Source of the DNA: a virus | Strand: one strand, 5' to 3' | DNA: 24,413 nt | Virus record (IMG/VR): IMGVR_UViG_3300034121_000458 | Span: 1 to 24,413 of that record | Part shown: piece by piece, positions 14,443-23,152 of the stretch | Position numbering within the stretch: position 1 is the stretch's first letter | Layout of the letters: every line of letters begins with the position of its first letter | Made by a program: the position numbers and the translations under genes | The notes under the pieces: model-generated | What the model was told of the DNA's origin: nothing | Seen by the model: only the letters and a program-made list of their open reading frames with translations | Databases searched by the model: none

Positions 14443-14886
14443 TTAGCCGACGGCCTGCGTGTTCACGCCCTTGCTGGTGGCGTCCATCGGGCCAGCCTCG
14501 CCGCGACTCAGCCGGGCAACCGTAGCCACGCCAACAGTCAGCGCGGGGGTCGCGTAGACGGTCAGGTAGCGGCTCTTGCCCCGCAAGTCGATGTCGAACC
14601 GGTGGCTGTACCCAACGGCTGCTCCGGTCGTGGAACCGGCGGCAACCGTGAAGTCGGTGCCACCCACAAAGCCCGACACGTTGGTCTGGCCGCTGCCAGA
14701 CGCGTTGGACTGTGCAAGGCGAAGCACCGTGGCAGCAGCCGTAGCGGCAGCCGTGAACGGCGAGAAGGCAACGTCAATCGAAGCGTAGGCAAAACCGAGC
14801 GTGTCGATTTCGATTGAGTGAGTCGCGCTGTTTGCAACGCTCGCTTCAATCTTCTCGACCGACTTGGTGGCGGCAACGTGGTTCAT
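14443..14886 (-). CDS. Capsid-region protein, possible decoration or minor capsid
   Basis: This 147-residue protein is Ala/Thr/Ser/Val-rich and appears beta-rich. The N-terminus MNHVAATKSVEKIEASVANS is followed by HSIEIDTLGFAYASIDVAFS and, later, HRFDIDLRGKSRYLTVYATP. The gene directly follows the major capsid gene and precedes the strong terminator, so it is likely to be expressed at the same high level. Position and composition suggest a capsid decoration or stabilising protein, but I do not recognise a named family. The ATG at 14886 is preceded by an AGGAG about 11 nt upstream, somewhat far. Confidence 0.65.
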   Translation of the reverse strand: MNHVAATKSVEKIEASVANSATHSIEIDTLGFAYASIDVAFSPFTAAATAAATVLRLAQSNASGSGQTNVSGFVGGTDFTVAAGSTTGAAVGYSHRFDIDLRGKSRYLTVYATPALTVGVATVARLSRGEAGPMDATSKGVNTQAVG

Positions 14887-14917
14887 GGGTCAATCATCTC
14901 CTGAGAGGGTTTTAGGT

Positions 14918-16309
14918 TCAGCCGAACTTGAGCGCAACAACCGGGCCTGCCTTGGTCGTCGAGCCAAGGTCGTTGACAATCATCGCGTTGCGCGTCGTGG
15001 CAAACGTGAGGGTCTGGTCATATTCGATGTACCGCTCCGAGGCGGTCTTGATCGAGATGGCCCGACGCTCGCCAAAGATCGCCGACTGCGACAGGTCGCC
15101 GAACAGAGCAGCACAGCCAGCAGTCGTGCCGGTCAAACGGCTTTCCATCGGCTGCACCAGCGTGACCGGGTAGCCAAGGAACGTCTCGCCGAATCCTGCC
15201 GCGACGTTGTCGCTGTTGTTGCCACCAGCACCGGACGAGCCGCCGGGGAGCATGGCAAGCCGCAGCATCGCGGAACCCCAGCCAGCCGGGCTGATGTACC
15301 AGCGGGCGTTGCGGTTGCGAGCGTACAACGGAAGCCGAGCCAACACGTCGGTGAAGTTCTTCATCGTCAGGTCGCCGAAGGTCGTGTTGCTCGTCGCGGT
15401 CACGACCGACGCCGAGTAAGCCGACTGCAGCACCTTGGTGCAGATGCCGGTCACGCCGTGATAAGACAGCCCGCCGTCACCGATAAAGCCCGAGTTGTCA
15501 AACGCTTCGCTGAAAGCCTGTGCCGTCTCGACGGCCATAGCATCAGCGAGGTTGATCACCGAGTCTTCAAGCAGCGAGTTCGGGGTGCGGTTTGCCACGC
15601 CCCAAATCCGTGCGGTCAGTTCCACGTTGTCGAACGTTACGTCCGATGCCGTCACTTCGACGTTCTCGCCAACGGGCCGGGCCGTCAGTCCGCCAGTGCG
15701 GCGGGGGAAGACAAGCGTGTCGGAGTTCATGCTGACGCGCTTCGCGTACTGAGGGAACACACCGAACTCTTCGACAAGGCGGATGATCTCAGAACTGAAC
15801 TCGGGGCTGGTAAGAACGCCGCCGAGATTGTTGATTCCACCAGCCTGCGTGCGGTTTTCAACGCCGTGATCCTTGCACCACCGACGGGCCTCAGCATCGC
15901 CGAACACGTAGCCCTTGAGGTGCATACCGGCACGGTAGGCACGCTCGCTGGCATCCGCACCCTTGAACGCGTGCAGGGGGCCGTGATTCTTCGGGACAGC
16001 GTACTCGCGCTTTTCCACGGCAAACTCCTTGGCTTCTGGGGCAACAACCTTGGCGGGAGCGGAACGCTCCAGCACCGAACGCAATCCCTTCTCCTTGACG
16101 GCGACGGCCTCAAGGAACTCAATCTTGGCTTTGATCTTCTCGGCCCGCTCGGTCAGCGAACGCAGTGCGTTCTCCTGCTCGTCGGGCATCGCGGCACCGG
16201 CCTCGCCGTCGGGAGCCTCACCCTCGGGGGCTTCCTCTTGTTCCATCGCAGCCTGAATCTGCGCGGTCACGTTCGCAAGTTCGTCGAGCAGTGCCTTGAT
16301 CTTGTCCAC
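14918..16309 (-). CDS. Major capsid protein, HK97 fold (gp5-like)
   Basis: This protein of about 463 residues has an N-terminal coiled-coil scaffolding (delta) domain of roughly 90 residues, a linker rich in Glu, Pro and Lys, and then the shell domain. Shell motifs include FGDAEARRWCKDHG, NNLGGVLTSPEFSSEIIRL and GLTARPVGENVEVTASDVTF. It ends with RAISIKTASERYIEYDQTLT and FATTRNAMIV, typical of the HK97 family. The delta domain would be removed by the protease encoded just upstream. Start choice: AGGAG at 16319-16323 is 9 nt before GTG 16309, so I prefer that. ATG 16336 (472 residues) is possible but has no clear ribosome-binding site. Confidence 0.95.
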   Translation of the reverse strand: MDKIKALLDELANVTAQIQAAMEQEEAPEGEAPDGEAGAAMPDEQENALRSLTERAEKIKAKIEFLEAVAVKEKGLRSVLERSAPAKVVAPEAKEFAVEKREYAVPKNHGPLHAFKGADASERAYRAGMHLKGYVFGDAEARRWCKDHGVENRTQAGGINNLGGVLTSPEFSSEIIRLVEEFGVFPQYAKRVSMNSDTLVFPRRTGGLTARPVGENVEVTASDVTFDNVELTARIWGVANRTPNSLLEDSVINLADAMAVETAQAFSEAFDNSGFIGDGGLSYHGVTGICTKVLQSAYSASVVTATSNTTFGDLTMKNFTDVLARLPLYARNRNARWYISPAGWGSAMLRLAMLPGGSSGAGGNNSDNVAAGFGETFLGYPVTLVQPMESRLTGTTAGCAALFGDLSQSAIFGERRAISIKTASERYIEYDQTLTFATTRNAMIVNDLGSTTKAGPVVALKFG

Positions 16310-16383
16310 GGTTGGAATCTCCTGTGTGCGAATCATGGCAACGCGGACGCGTCGCCTACGCTTGAAACTAAATGCTCGCCCCG

Positions 16384-16584
16384 TCACCCATCCAGAACGG
16401 AAGAGCGCGGCAGTAAACTACTCGCCCGGCGAACCTCGCGGGCCAGCAGCACATGCTTGTCGGTGCAGCCGCACTCCGTGCAGCGCAGGTACCGAATCTG
16501 GTACTCGCCCTGCTGCTGACTGCTTGCAACAAGCAGCCTGCCGCCCCGGCATTTCTGGCACGAATCCCCGGCTTTAGCGGCCAT
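16384..16584 (-). CDS. Small zinc-ribbon protein
   Basis: This 66-residue protein has two Cys pairs, C-Q-K-C near residues 9-12 and C-T-E-C-G-C near residues 35-40. They are separated by a strand region (GRLLVASSQQQGEYQIRYL), which is the layout of a zinc ribbon. The C-terminal half is a basic helix. Small zinc-ribbon ORFs between the protease and capsid genes are common in phages, but their role is not established. The ATG at 16584 overlaps the end of the protease gene by 11 nt. Confidence 0.75.
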   Translation of the reverse strand: MAAKAGDSCQKCRGGRLLVASSQQQGEYQIRYLRCTECGCTDKHVLLAREVRRASSLLPRSSVLDG

Positions 16585-17587
16585 GATTCCTCAAGAACGC
16601 GTGAAGGTCTGGCAACTGCCTGCGGAGGTCGGTCGTGACCGCAAGCCGTCGCATCCGCCCTTGGCGAAACTGGTCATACGAACGCTTCGCAACCGTCACG
16701 TCGGCGTCGGGGTAGGCTGGGAACGTGGTCGGGGAAACGTCAATCAGCGAATCAACTCGCTTGATCGTCCGCACACTGCGGCCTTCTTCGACGCTCCAAT
16801 CATCGCCACCGGCTCCAACCGTGAACGCAAAGGAACTGCCCCGCACAATATTTGCTTTGATGTTCGCAGCGATGTCTTTGCCGTAGGACGTGTCGGGCAC
16901 GGGAAACTCGTACCGCAGGCCGATGTCGTCAACGGTCAGCCGCAGCGTTTCGGGATAGCGAGCGAGCGGGAAGTTGGCGTCGTGGTTCCACAACGCACGC
17001 GTCTGCAGTGGCTTCTTGCGGCCACGCCGCTCGGTGACGAGTGCGAACGCACCGGGATCAAGCCGCTCAACAAAATCCCCCAAGTCGAGTGACAGCACTC
17101 CGAACTTCGCAGCGTAGCCGACGATCCACTCCTGCGAGGCGTCGCTGCCCTCTTCGCTCCGCGTCTCAACGGAGAGCAGCGGCGTAGGGGATTCAATCTC
17201 GTCAAGGATCAGTGAGCGGCGTTCGACGTTCATTTCCATGCTCCTGTTGTTGTCTGCTGCGTCAATCTGCTTGGTCAGTTTGCTTGCCCATGCCTGCCCC
17301 GGATCGCCGCCCCACAAAGCCCACGCAATCCGGCCAGCACTCGGGAATCCATCCTCACCGGGGCTGAATCCTTCGCCCTTCTTGTCCACTTCGTGCCGGG
17401 CGAAATAACTCGCCATTCGCTTCGCCGTGTCGGGCGAGATGTTCGTGCCGTTCGACAAGTCTCTCGCACGGGCAACGCCGACTGCGGTGCCGCCCCGGTT
17501 GAACTCGTCACGCCACGCCAGCCCCTTCGCGGCTTCGTCGCGGACGCCAGACGGCGGCGAGAAGTCAATGTGGTCATACTTCGCCAT
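16574..17587 (-). CDS. Prohead protease (HK97 gp4 / S78 type) with extra N-terminal domain
   Basis: This 337-residue protein has two parts. Residues 1-110 form a domain with YDHIDFSPPSGVRDEAAKGL, RARDLSNGTNISPDTAKRM, YFARHEVD and AWALWGGDPGQAWASK, known to me only as a conserved phage-associated region of unknown function. Residues about 119-300 match the S78 prohead protease. The core WIVGYAAKFG is followed by LWNHD (likely catalytic H202), GLRYEFPVPDTSYG, RGSSFAF (likely catalytic S252) and LIDVSPTTFPAYPDADV (acidic D283). The enzyme cleaves the capsid delta domain during maturation. An internal AGGAG at 17241-17245 lies 7 nt before the in-frame ATG 17233, so the protease domain may also be made alone. 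The start at 17587 overlaps the portal gene by 14 nt. Confidence 0.92.
   Translation of the reverse strand: MAKYDHIDFSPPSGVRDEAAKGLAWRDEFNRGGTAVGVARARDLSNGTNISPDTAKRMASYFARHEVDKKGEGFSPGEDGFPSAGRIAWALWGGDPGQAWASKLTKQIDAADNNRSMEMNVERRSLILDEIESPTPLLSVETRSEEGSDASQEWIVGYAAKFGVLSLDLGDFVERLDPGAFALVTERRGRKKPLQTRALWNHDANFPLARYPETLRLTVDDIGLRYEFPVPDTSYGKDIAANIKANIVRGSSFAFTVGAGGDDWSVEEGRSVRTIKRVDSLIDVSPTTFPAYPDADVTVAKRSYDQFRQGRMRRLAVTTDLRRQLPDLHAFLRNHGR
17241..17245 (-). promoter_or_regulatory. Internal ribosome-binding site at the protease domain boundary
   Basis: AGGAG on the minus strand is 7 nt before ATG 17233, in frame with the protease gene and exactly at the junction between the N-terminal domain and the S78 domain. 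It suggests a second, shorter product of about 219 residues. Confidence 0.6.
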
Positions 17588-19481
17588 CGGACTTCTTTCT
17601 GCGGCTCCGCTTTTTTGCTTCCGGTGCTGGCTTGTCGGTGATCGTCTGCGGCGAGTCATCGACCCAAACGTCCACGTTGATCCCAGCGGCCTCGGCCGCA
17701 TCGGCCTTGAGCATGTCGCCGCCGACGAGCAGCACCTGCGAGAACGCTGACGCGTAATCGCCAAGCGCCTCCGTGACCGTCTGGCGATCCTCCTCCGGTC
17801 GCCGCGAAATCATCACAACTGTGTTTCCCTCCGCAGCCGACTTGCGGGCAAACTCGCCCCACATCTGCGGATCAGCAGCGAACGTGCGGTCGAAGTCAAT
17901 GCTGACCGTCATCGCACGCGGCTCGGGCAGCGACCGGCCAAACGGTGCGGCGGGCGCGGGCGCGGGCGTTGGCAGCGGCGTGGCGTCGGTCGCCACGCCA
18001 GCCAGGATCGCCGTCACCTGCGCGGGCGATATGCTTGGGAACGACGCGGCGATAAGCGCCGCCGCACCGTCCTTGGTCAGCAGGCCAGCGGGCACCTGTG
18101 ACAGAATCGCAATCAGCCCCGTAATCTGTGCCCCGTTCAGCGACACGTCCGCAACTTGTGGTGCCTCAGGCTGCGCCGGTTCGGCTGGCACCGGCGTGGC
18201 CGGTGCTGGCTCCTCCGCTGCCGCTGCCGTGCCACCGGCGACCGCCTGTCCGTCGATCCCGCTGCCGGGTTGCTGCTGGGCCAGCACGTCGCCCTCGGAG
18301 GGCGGGGCACCAAGCGTGCCCATGTTGAGCGGCCGGTAGCGAACGTCGCCGCCCTCGACGGGGTTGCGGTTTTCAAGTTCCAAGATGTCGTTTGTCGAAA
18401 GCGCCCCCACGTCCCACATCGCCCGGTAGTAAGCCGACCGCGATGCCGAGTCGCCGCGAAGCAAACCGCGCACGTCGAACTCAACTTGGTAGCGGTCGTC
18501 GTCTTCAATCAAGTCACGCATAAACGCAGACTCGAAACGTCGCAGCCACGGCAGGATCGTGTGCTGCACGAAGTCCAAACCCGCGTGTTCAATCGAGCCG
18601 TAGCCGCCGTTCATCACACCAAGCAAGTGCATCGGCACGCGGAACAATCTGGCAATCTCAGCCAACTGGTAGGTTCGCGCCTCAAGAAATTGCGCATCGG
18701 TGTTGCTTGATTGCGGAATGTCATAAGGCCGCAGCCCGCCCGTGAGGACTGCGGTGTTGTGCGAGTTGCCGACGCCGCCGTGGCGTCGATCCCACTGCGA
18801 CCGCAACTGCTCGCGGGCCTCGGCGTTCAACTGCCCGTCGGTAGACAGCACGAAGCCGGGGCGGGCACCGGCGGCAAAAAACCTCGCCCCGTGCAACTCG
18901 CACGCGCGGGCCAACGCAATCGCGTCTTTGCACTCAGTCACCAGCGAGATGCCATGCACGCCGTCGTCGGACGGGCCGCGAACGTGCAGGATTTGCTCTT
19001 CGGAATAAACCGTTTCCGAGCCGCGTTCCTCGCGGTACTTGTATCGCAGCCGCCCGTTCTCGATCCGCTCCACAGTCATGCGGCTCGGGTGCAACGGCAC
19101 GATCTGGTCAACGGCACCGGACGGGCCTGACTTCAGTTCGCTAAAAGCATCGCCCCACAAGGCAACGTGAAAAACGGCCTGCTCCCGCCACTCGAACGAA
19201 GTCTGCCAAGCGTTCGGCTGCTGGTGCAGTTTTCGGTACAGCGGCAGTTCGCGGGCCTCGCGTTTGCCCCCGGTCTTCACCCGCTCAAGAACGTGGAGCG
19301 GCAGGCTGGCAACCGTCTCGCTCAAAATCCTCAAACACGCAAACACGGCAGTGACTTGCGTGGCGTTGGTCGCGTCGATGCGGACGCCAGCGGCGTTGCG
19401 GGAACTGCCGCCGCCGTCCTCGTCCCACATTCGTTCTTCGCCGGGGAGCCAGAGGATTCTGTTTTCGTTTTGGGCGATCAT
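17574..19481 (-). CDS. Portal protein fused to a C-terminal HAD-like domain
   Basis: At 635 residues this is much longer than an ordinary HK97 portal (about 400). Residues 1-390 are the portal. Motifs include TAVFACLRILSETVASLPLH near 44-63, ILHVRGPSDDGVHGISLV near 164-181, and QLAEIARLFRVPMHLLGV near 272-289. A Pro/Ala/Glu linker follows, then a small helical module (LNGAQITGLIAILSQV, residues about 448-495). After a second Pro/Ala linker, residues 524-615 form a HAD domain. D529-x-D531-x-T533 is motif I, the VVMISRR segment is motif II, K592 is motif III and D608-D609 is motif IV. The tail is basic. The portal forms the DNA channel; the HAD role is unknown. The start gives an ATGA overlap with the terminase gene. 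Confidence 0.93.
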   Translation of the reverse strand: MIAQNENRILWLPGEERMWDEDGGGSSRNAAGVRIDATNATQVTAVFACLRILSETVASLPLHVLERVKTGGKREARELPLYRKLHQQPNAWQTSFEWREQAVFHVALWGDAFSELKSGPSGAVDQIVPLHPSRMTVERIENGRLRYKYREERGSETVYSEEQILHVRGPSDDGVHGISLVTECKDAIALARACELHGARFFAAGARPGFVLSTDGQLNAEAREQLRSQWDRRHGGVGNSHNTAVLTGGLRPYDIPQSSNTDAQFLEARTYQLAEIARLFRVPMHLLGVMNGGYGSIEHAGLDFVQHTILPWLRRFESAFMRDLIEDDDRYQVEFDVRGLLRGDSASRSAYYRAMWDVGALSTNDILELENRNPVEGGDVRYRPLNMGTLGAPPSEGDVLAQQQPGSGIDGQAVAGGTAAAAEEPAPATPVPAEPAQPEAPQVADVSLNGAQITGLIAILSQVPAGLLTKDGAAALIAASFPSISPAQVTAILAGVATDATPLPTPAPAPAAPFGRSLPEPRAMTVSIDFDRTFAADPQMWGEFARKSAAEGNTVVMISRRPEEDRQTVTEALGDYASAFSQVLLVGGDMLKADAAEAAGINVDVWVDDSPQTITDKPAPEAKKRSRRKKSDGEV

Positions 19482-21085
19482 ATGAAAAAGATTTCGGGGG
19501 TGTCGTCTGGCTTGTGTTCGCTACCGATCCAACTGCCGATGCTCTGGCACAGTGCCACGATGCCGTCGATACGCTCCGTTGATTTCGCCTTGCTTGGGAA
19601 AATGTTTCCGTACCTGTCTTCGTGAACGGCCGCGTTGCCAGCACACCACGAAAGCACCGGATGCCCGGCGTGGCGAATCTTGGAATTGGCTATCAAGTTC
19701 TCCAGAGCCTTGGCAGGCGCGCTCATGGCGCGACCGCCCTGCGGGTATCCTTTCACGTCTACCCCGTCCCCTTGCAGCATATTGGCGATCATTTGCCCGT
19801 TGAATTTCAAATCGACCACCAACTGCCGCACGCTGTACTGCTCACAAATCGCGGTTATGTCGCGGTGCAGCACGGTGTAGTCGGTCACGTTCCCGTCGGT
19901 CGTGCGGAGGTGCCCGTCGCGTATCCAATCCAGATACGGCACCTTGTCCCGCTGGCTCCGCTCGACCGCGTTGGATTCTGGAATCCAGAAGAACGGCAGC
20001 ACGTCAATGCTCCCGTCCTCGGGATCGGGGCACACCAGCACCAGTGCGGTCAAGTCGTAGGTCGTCGCAAGATCAAGGCCCGCGTACACAGGCCGGTCGC
20101 CGAACTCGCGGAGCGGCACCGACCCCTGCTGCCACGTTTCCGGCGACAGCCACCGCACGTCGGAAGAAGTCCAAGTGTTAAGCCGGTAGCGGAGGAAAGA
20201 ATTGAGTTTCGTCGGCGACTGCTCGGCCTCCTTCGCGTCATGGGCAAAGTCGTCGGGCTTGATCGTCACGCCCCACGAAGGGTTCGCCTGCGGCCATGTG
20301 TCGGGGTCTTTCCAATCGGCGTCGGCTTCCATTTCGTGGATGCAGGAGAAGAACGTCGGGTCGTGTTTCCAGTTCGCCGCAACCGCCTTCGCGTACTGGT
20401 ATTGCTCGTAGCAGATACCCTTGCGGTCGTAGCCCGCAGTCGTTATCGAAACGAGGAGCGGTTGTTCTCGGGCCGCACCGCCGTACCTTAATGCGTCCCA
20501 TAATTTTCTGTCTTTTTGAGCGTGCAGTTCGTCGAACAAAAGCCCGTGAATATTGAGTCCTTCGGCTCGAAAAGCGTCAGCAGACAGCACGCGATAGAAC
20601 GACGCTTCTTTGCGGTATGCAATCGTGCGGCGGGAATCAACAACCTCCAGCACGCGGGACAACTGCGGCGAGGCCCGCACCATGCTTGCCGCCTCGCGGT
20701 AAACCACCGATGCCTGCTCACGGTCAGCAGCCGCCCCGTACACTTCGCAGCCGTTTTCGCCGTCCATGACCAGCAAATAGAGGCCGATGCCCGCCAGCAG
20801 CGTGGACTTGCCCTGCTTCTTTGCCGTCGAGATGTACGCCACGCGGAACCGCCGCGTGTCGTCGGACAGCCGCTTCCAGCCGAACAACTCACCGATCATC
20901 ACCGCTTGCCACTCAAGCAGCGTGAACGGCTGGCCCGCGTGTTTTCCTTTGGAGTGCCGCAGCCACTCTTCAAAGAATCCGATAGCGTGCTTCGCCGCGT
21001 CGGGGTCGAAGTAGTAATCAAGCCCCGCTAGGGCGGCGTCGCTTCGCAGCGTAGGCGGCAACCGGGTCTGTATCTGCGTTTCCAT
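19478..21085 (-). CDS. terL: Terminase large subunit (HK97 type)
   Basis: This 535-residue protein is the ATP-driven packaging motor and nuclease. The ATPase part has Walker A AKKQGKS (88-94) and Walker B LLFDE (D185, E186) followed by LHAQ. SITTAGYD (213-220) fits the coupling motif. The nuclease part has AGLDLATTYDLTAL with D338, VVDLKFNG with D425, and ERIDGIVAL with D507, the expected acidic triad. The N-terminal FDPDAAKHAIGFFEEWLRHS and GKHAGQPFTLLEWQ are typical of the HK97-like group. The gene overlaps the small subunit by 68 nt. ATG 21085 is the only early ATG, so the overlap may be real. Confidence 0.97.
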   Translation of the reverse strand: METQIQTRLPPTLRSDAALAGLDYYFDPDAAKHAIGFFEEWLRHSKGKHAGQPFTLLEWQAVMIGELFGWKRLSDDTRRFRVAYISTAKKQGKSTLLAGIGLYLLVMDGENGCEVYGAAADREQASVVYREAASMVRASPQLSRVLEVVDSRRTIAYRKEASFYRVLSADAFRAEGLNIHGLLFDELHAQKDRKLWDALRYGGAAREQPLLVSITTAGYDRKGICYEQYQYAKAVAANWKHDPTFFSCIHEMEADADWKDPDTWPQANPSWGVTIKPDDFAHDAKEAEQSPTKLNSFLRYRLNTWTSSDVRWLSPETWQQGSVPLREFGDRPVYAGLDLATTYDLTALVLVCPDPEDGSIDVLPFFWIPESNAVERSQRDKVPYLDWIRDGHLRTTDGNVTDYTVLHRDITAICEQYSVRQLVVDLKFNGQMIANMLQGDGVDVKGYPQGGRAMSAPAKALENLIANSKIRHAGHPVLSWCAGNAAVHEDRYGNIFPSKAKSTERIDGIVALCQSIGSWIGSEHKPDDTPEIFFI

Positions 21086-21545
21086 TTGTCGTAGATACCT
21101 GTGACCGACTGCTTGGCGTCATGCCGAACTCTTGCTCAATCCGCAGCATCGCAGCGTGATGGCGGTGCATCTGCGTTGCCCACGGGGCAACCTGCGTGTA
21201 CTTGATTCGCAGCCGACCGTCGGTGCGGTTCGGGTCTGGCTCCCAGTGCGTAACTTCCTCGCCGCCGACCTTCACCTTCTCATAGCACGCAAGGTACAGC
21301 ACCGCCTCGATGCAGTACCGCGTCAGCGTCGGCACGTCGGCCTCGGTCAGCACCCGCATCCGCGCGAGTTTCGGCACCATCTCGTTCCAGACTTCTGCGG
21401 CCTTGCCGTCGAGCGTCTTGGGCGGCGGGAAGTCCTGCGGCACCAACTCCGGTGTCGGCTCGCTCGACGGCAGCGAATCCTTCGACGGGTTGCCGCGAAT
21501 GTATTTCAGAATCGACGGTTCGGGCGGGGGGCCGCGTTTGCCCAT
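21018..21545 (-). CDS. terS: Terminase small subunit, P27 family
   Basis: This 175-residue protein begins MGKRGPPPEPSILKYIRGNP, the P27-type signature. It continues with KAAEVWNEMVPKLARMRVLT, then EADVPTLTRYC, and near the end has RIEQEFGMTPSSRSQV, all diagnostic. It recognises the phage genome and hands it to the large subunit. An AGGAG at 21555-21559 lies 9 nt before the ATG, so translation restarts here after a 15-nt gap from the glycosyltransferase gene. The length is normal. Confidence 0.95.
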   Translation of the reverse strand: MGKRGPPPEPSILKYIRGNPSKDSLPSSEPTPELVPQDFPPPKTLDGKAAEVWNEMVPKLARMRVLTEADVPTLTRYCIEAVLYLACYEKVKVGGEEVTHWEPDPNRTDGRLRIKYTQVAPWATQMHRHHAAMLRIEQEFGMTPSSRSQVSTTNGNADTDPVAAYAAKRRRPSGA

Positions 21546-21560
21546 TGAGGAAGTCTCCTG

Positions 21561-22271
21561 CTATCGAATCAAAATCTCATTGGGCCTGCGAGGGTTGTCT
21601 CTGACCATCCCAGGCCACTTGCTCTTCAAGTAGTCAATCATCTTTTGCTCAAGGGCGGCAGTGCGATAACTGCAAGCGCCGCCACGATTTGTCCTGTGCG
21701 CGAAAGTCGCAAGGATAGCGTTGAGCCGAACAACGACGCCGTACTGCTTTATGTGCTGCAGCGTGTAGTCGTAGTCTTCCTTGAGACTCATGGCTTCGTC
21801 AAACCTAAGCGGCGTGCGACGAACAGCAATCATGTCCCCAACGATGAATCCGTTTGTTTGAATTGGCTTGAGCGGATTGAAATAAAATGAGTTTGCTGTT
21901 GGGGCCATGCCTGCTAGTCGCGCGCCGGATTTCTTCATTTCTTTTAACATGAAGTCAACCGCCTCGTCGCACTTTAATTCGCGCTTGCTGTCCTTGCTTT
22001 CTGCGAAATGCAACTTTCCGAGGTCGTCGCTCAACTCAACGACATATTCACAATCTGCGAATCCTGCATCAAGAGCGGCGTTGCGGCTGCGACAAAGAGC
22101 ACCAGACTCTACAACGCACGCTGCGCCCGCAGCGGCGTACTCGCGGCCCTCTCCTCGCCCGACGAACCAAGTTGCTTCGCCGCATTTTTCTTGCATCGAC
22201 GAAACGGACGCGGAGCGTTTGTGCGAAATAACGGAAACGAAACAAGACTCCCCGCCGATTATGCGATTCAT
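21561..22271 (-). CDS. TET-associated-type glycosyltransferase (TAGT-like)
   Basis: This 236-residue protein resembles the GT-A-like glycosyltransferases that accompany phage TET/JBP genes. The start FVSVISHKRSASVSSMQEK is followed by a strand pattern with GREYAAAGA and CRSRNAAL. VVELSDDLGKL contains the S81-D82-D83 motif in the place of the metal-binding D-x-D. MSLKEDYDYTLQHIKQYG near 161-178 carries a probable catalytic acidic cluster, then TFAHRTNRGGACSYRT and KWPGMVRDNPRRPNEI. It would add a sugar to the hydroxymethylated base made by the oxygenase upstream. The start at 22271 is fixed by an ATGA overlap with that gene; the frame extends to 22310. The family name is from memory of motifs. 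Confidence 0.72.
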   Translation of the reverse strand: MNRIIGGESCFVSVISHKRSASVSSMQEKCGEATWFVGRGEGREYAAAGAACVVESGALCRSRNAALDAGFADCEYVVELSDDLGKLHFAESKDSKRELKCDEAVDFMLKEMKKSGARLAGMAPTANSFYFNPLKPIQTNGFIVGDMIAVRRTPLRFDEAMSLKEDYDYTLQHIKQYGVVVRLNAILATFAHRTNRGGACSYRTAALEQKMIDYLKSKWPGMVRDNPRRPNEILIR

Positions 22272-23152
22272 CCTGTCATCGACTCCCCTCGTTTGCGGTT
22301 CTTCGCCCACTCAACTTCCTCTCGGGCCGACTTGCAGTGAATCATCTTCTCGCGGTAGTAGAAGACGAGCGTGATGCGCTCGTAACCGGCCCGCATGTTC
22401 TTGAACCCGGTGTTGCTGTGCCACTCGTGAACGTCCGCGAGGCACAGGCACCCGTGCGCAAAGTTCACCGCAACGCGGTAGGCCGGGAACACCAAATAAG
22501 CCCCGTCGTACTTGTCGTTCCGCAGGCACGACATCACTCCGAATCCTGAGTGTAGGTCACCGGCGTCCTTGTGCGTGGCGGTCTGGAAGTTCTTGTTGAC
22601 GGTGACGGTTGTGAATGTGCTTTGAGGGATAACCCAATCCGACGCAGTGCGGCTGGCGTGCTCGCGTTGAACCTCCCACCGGTCAGGCATGAACTCGCGG
22701 AAGCCTTCGTCGGCCCTTGCGATATATGGGAGGAACCGTTTCCACGCCGCCGCTTCAGATATGAGGAATGCGGTTTGCCTGCAAAAAGGAAATCGGGGGT
22801 TCCTGTCAAAGTAGCCCGCGATGCCGCTCGCCACTGGTTTTGCGTGTGATGTGTTTGTTCGCCTGCCACTTTTTGTGAACGAAGGCGCATTCGCTTGGCC
22901 TTCCCTGACAGTCCCCGACGCCATGCCTCTGTTTGTAGTTGGCTGCGCGACCTTGCGGCACGTCGGCAAGACGGACCTGCACAACTCTTCCGAGAACCAG
23001 CCGGGGCGGTATTTCAGCAGCGGTGTCCCGTCGGGCTTGTATACGTCGCAAGGCTCGCTGCCGCCAACGAGCGTATCGTAGTGCGACTCGTCCAATTGCT
23101 GGCCGTAGAGCCGGTCTGCTTCAACTTGCACGTCACAACGAATTGACCGCAC
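22268..23152 (-). CDS. TET/JBP-type 2-oxoglutarate/Fe(II) dioxygenase
   Basis: This 294-residue protein carries the double-stranded beta-helix signature of TET/JBP base oxygenases. FTTVTVNKNFQTATHKDAGD contains the iron-binding H194-x-D196. It is followed by DGAYLVFPAYRVAVNFAHG, then DVHEWHSNT with the distal histidine (H245 likely). R259 in YERITLVFYY would bind 2-oxoglutarate. The upstream segment SGIAGYFDRNP plus CRQTAF is also typical. The family oxidises the methyl group of 5-methylcytosine or thymine in DNA. No ATG is available. I choose GTG 23152 because GGAGG at 23162-23166 lies 9 nt upstream; TTG 23209 and GTG 23131 are alternatives. It overlaps the ParB-like gene by 20 nt. Confidence 0.85.
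   Translation of the reverse strand: MRSIRCDVQVEADRLYGQQLDESHYDTLVGGSEPCDVYKPDGTPLLKYRPGWFSEELCRSVLPTCRKVAQPTTNRGMASGTVREGQANAPSFTKSGRRTNTSHAKPVASGIAGYFDRNPRFPFCRQTAFLISEAAAWKRFLPYIARADEGFREFMPDRWEVQREHASRTASDWVIPQSTFTTVTVNKNFQTATHKDAGDLHSGFGVMSCLRNDKYDGAYLVFPAYRVAVNFAHGCLCLADVHEWHSNTGFKNMRAGYERITLVFYYREKMIHCKSAREEVEWAKNRKRGESMTG

Noticed and set aside
14864-16519. 551-residue plus-strand open frame
   Set aside because: It is fully antisense to the major capsid gene, whose product has clear family motifs. The plus-strand product is Arg/Val/Gly-rich without recognisable motifs, as expected from a codon-bias shadow.
19622-20491. 289-residue plus-strand open frame
   Set aside because: Antisense to the terminase large subunit, which has intact Walker and nuclease motifs.
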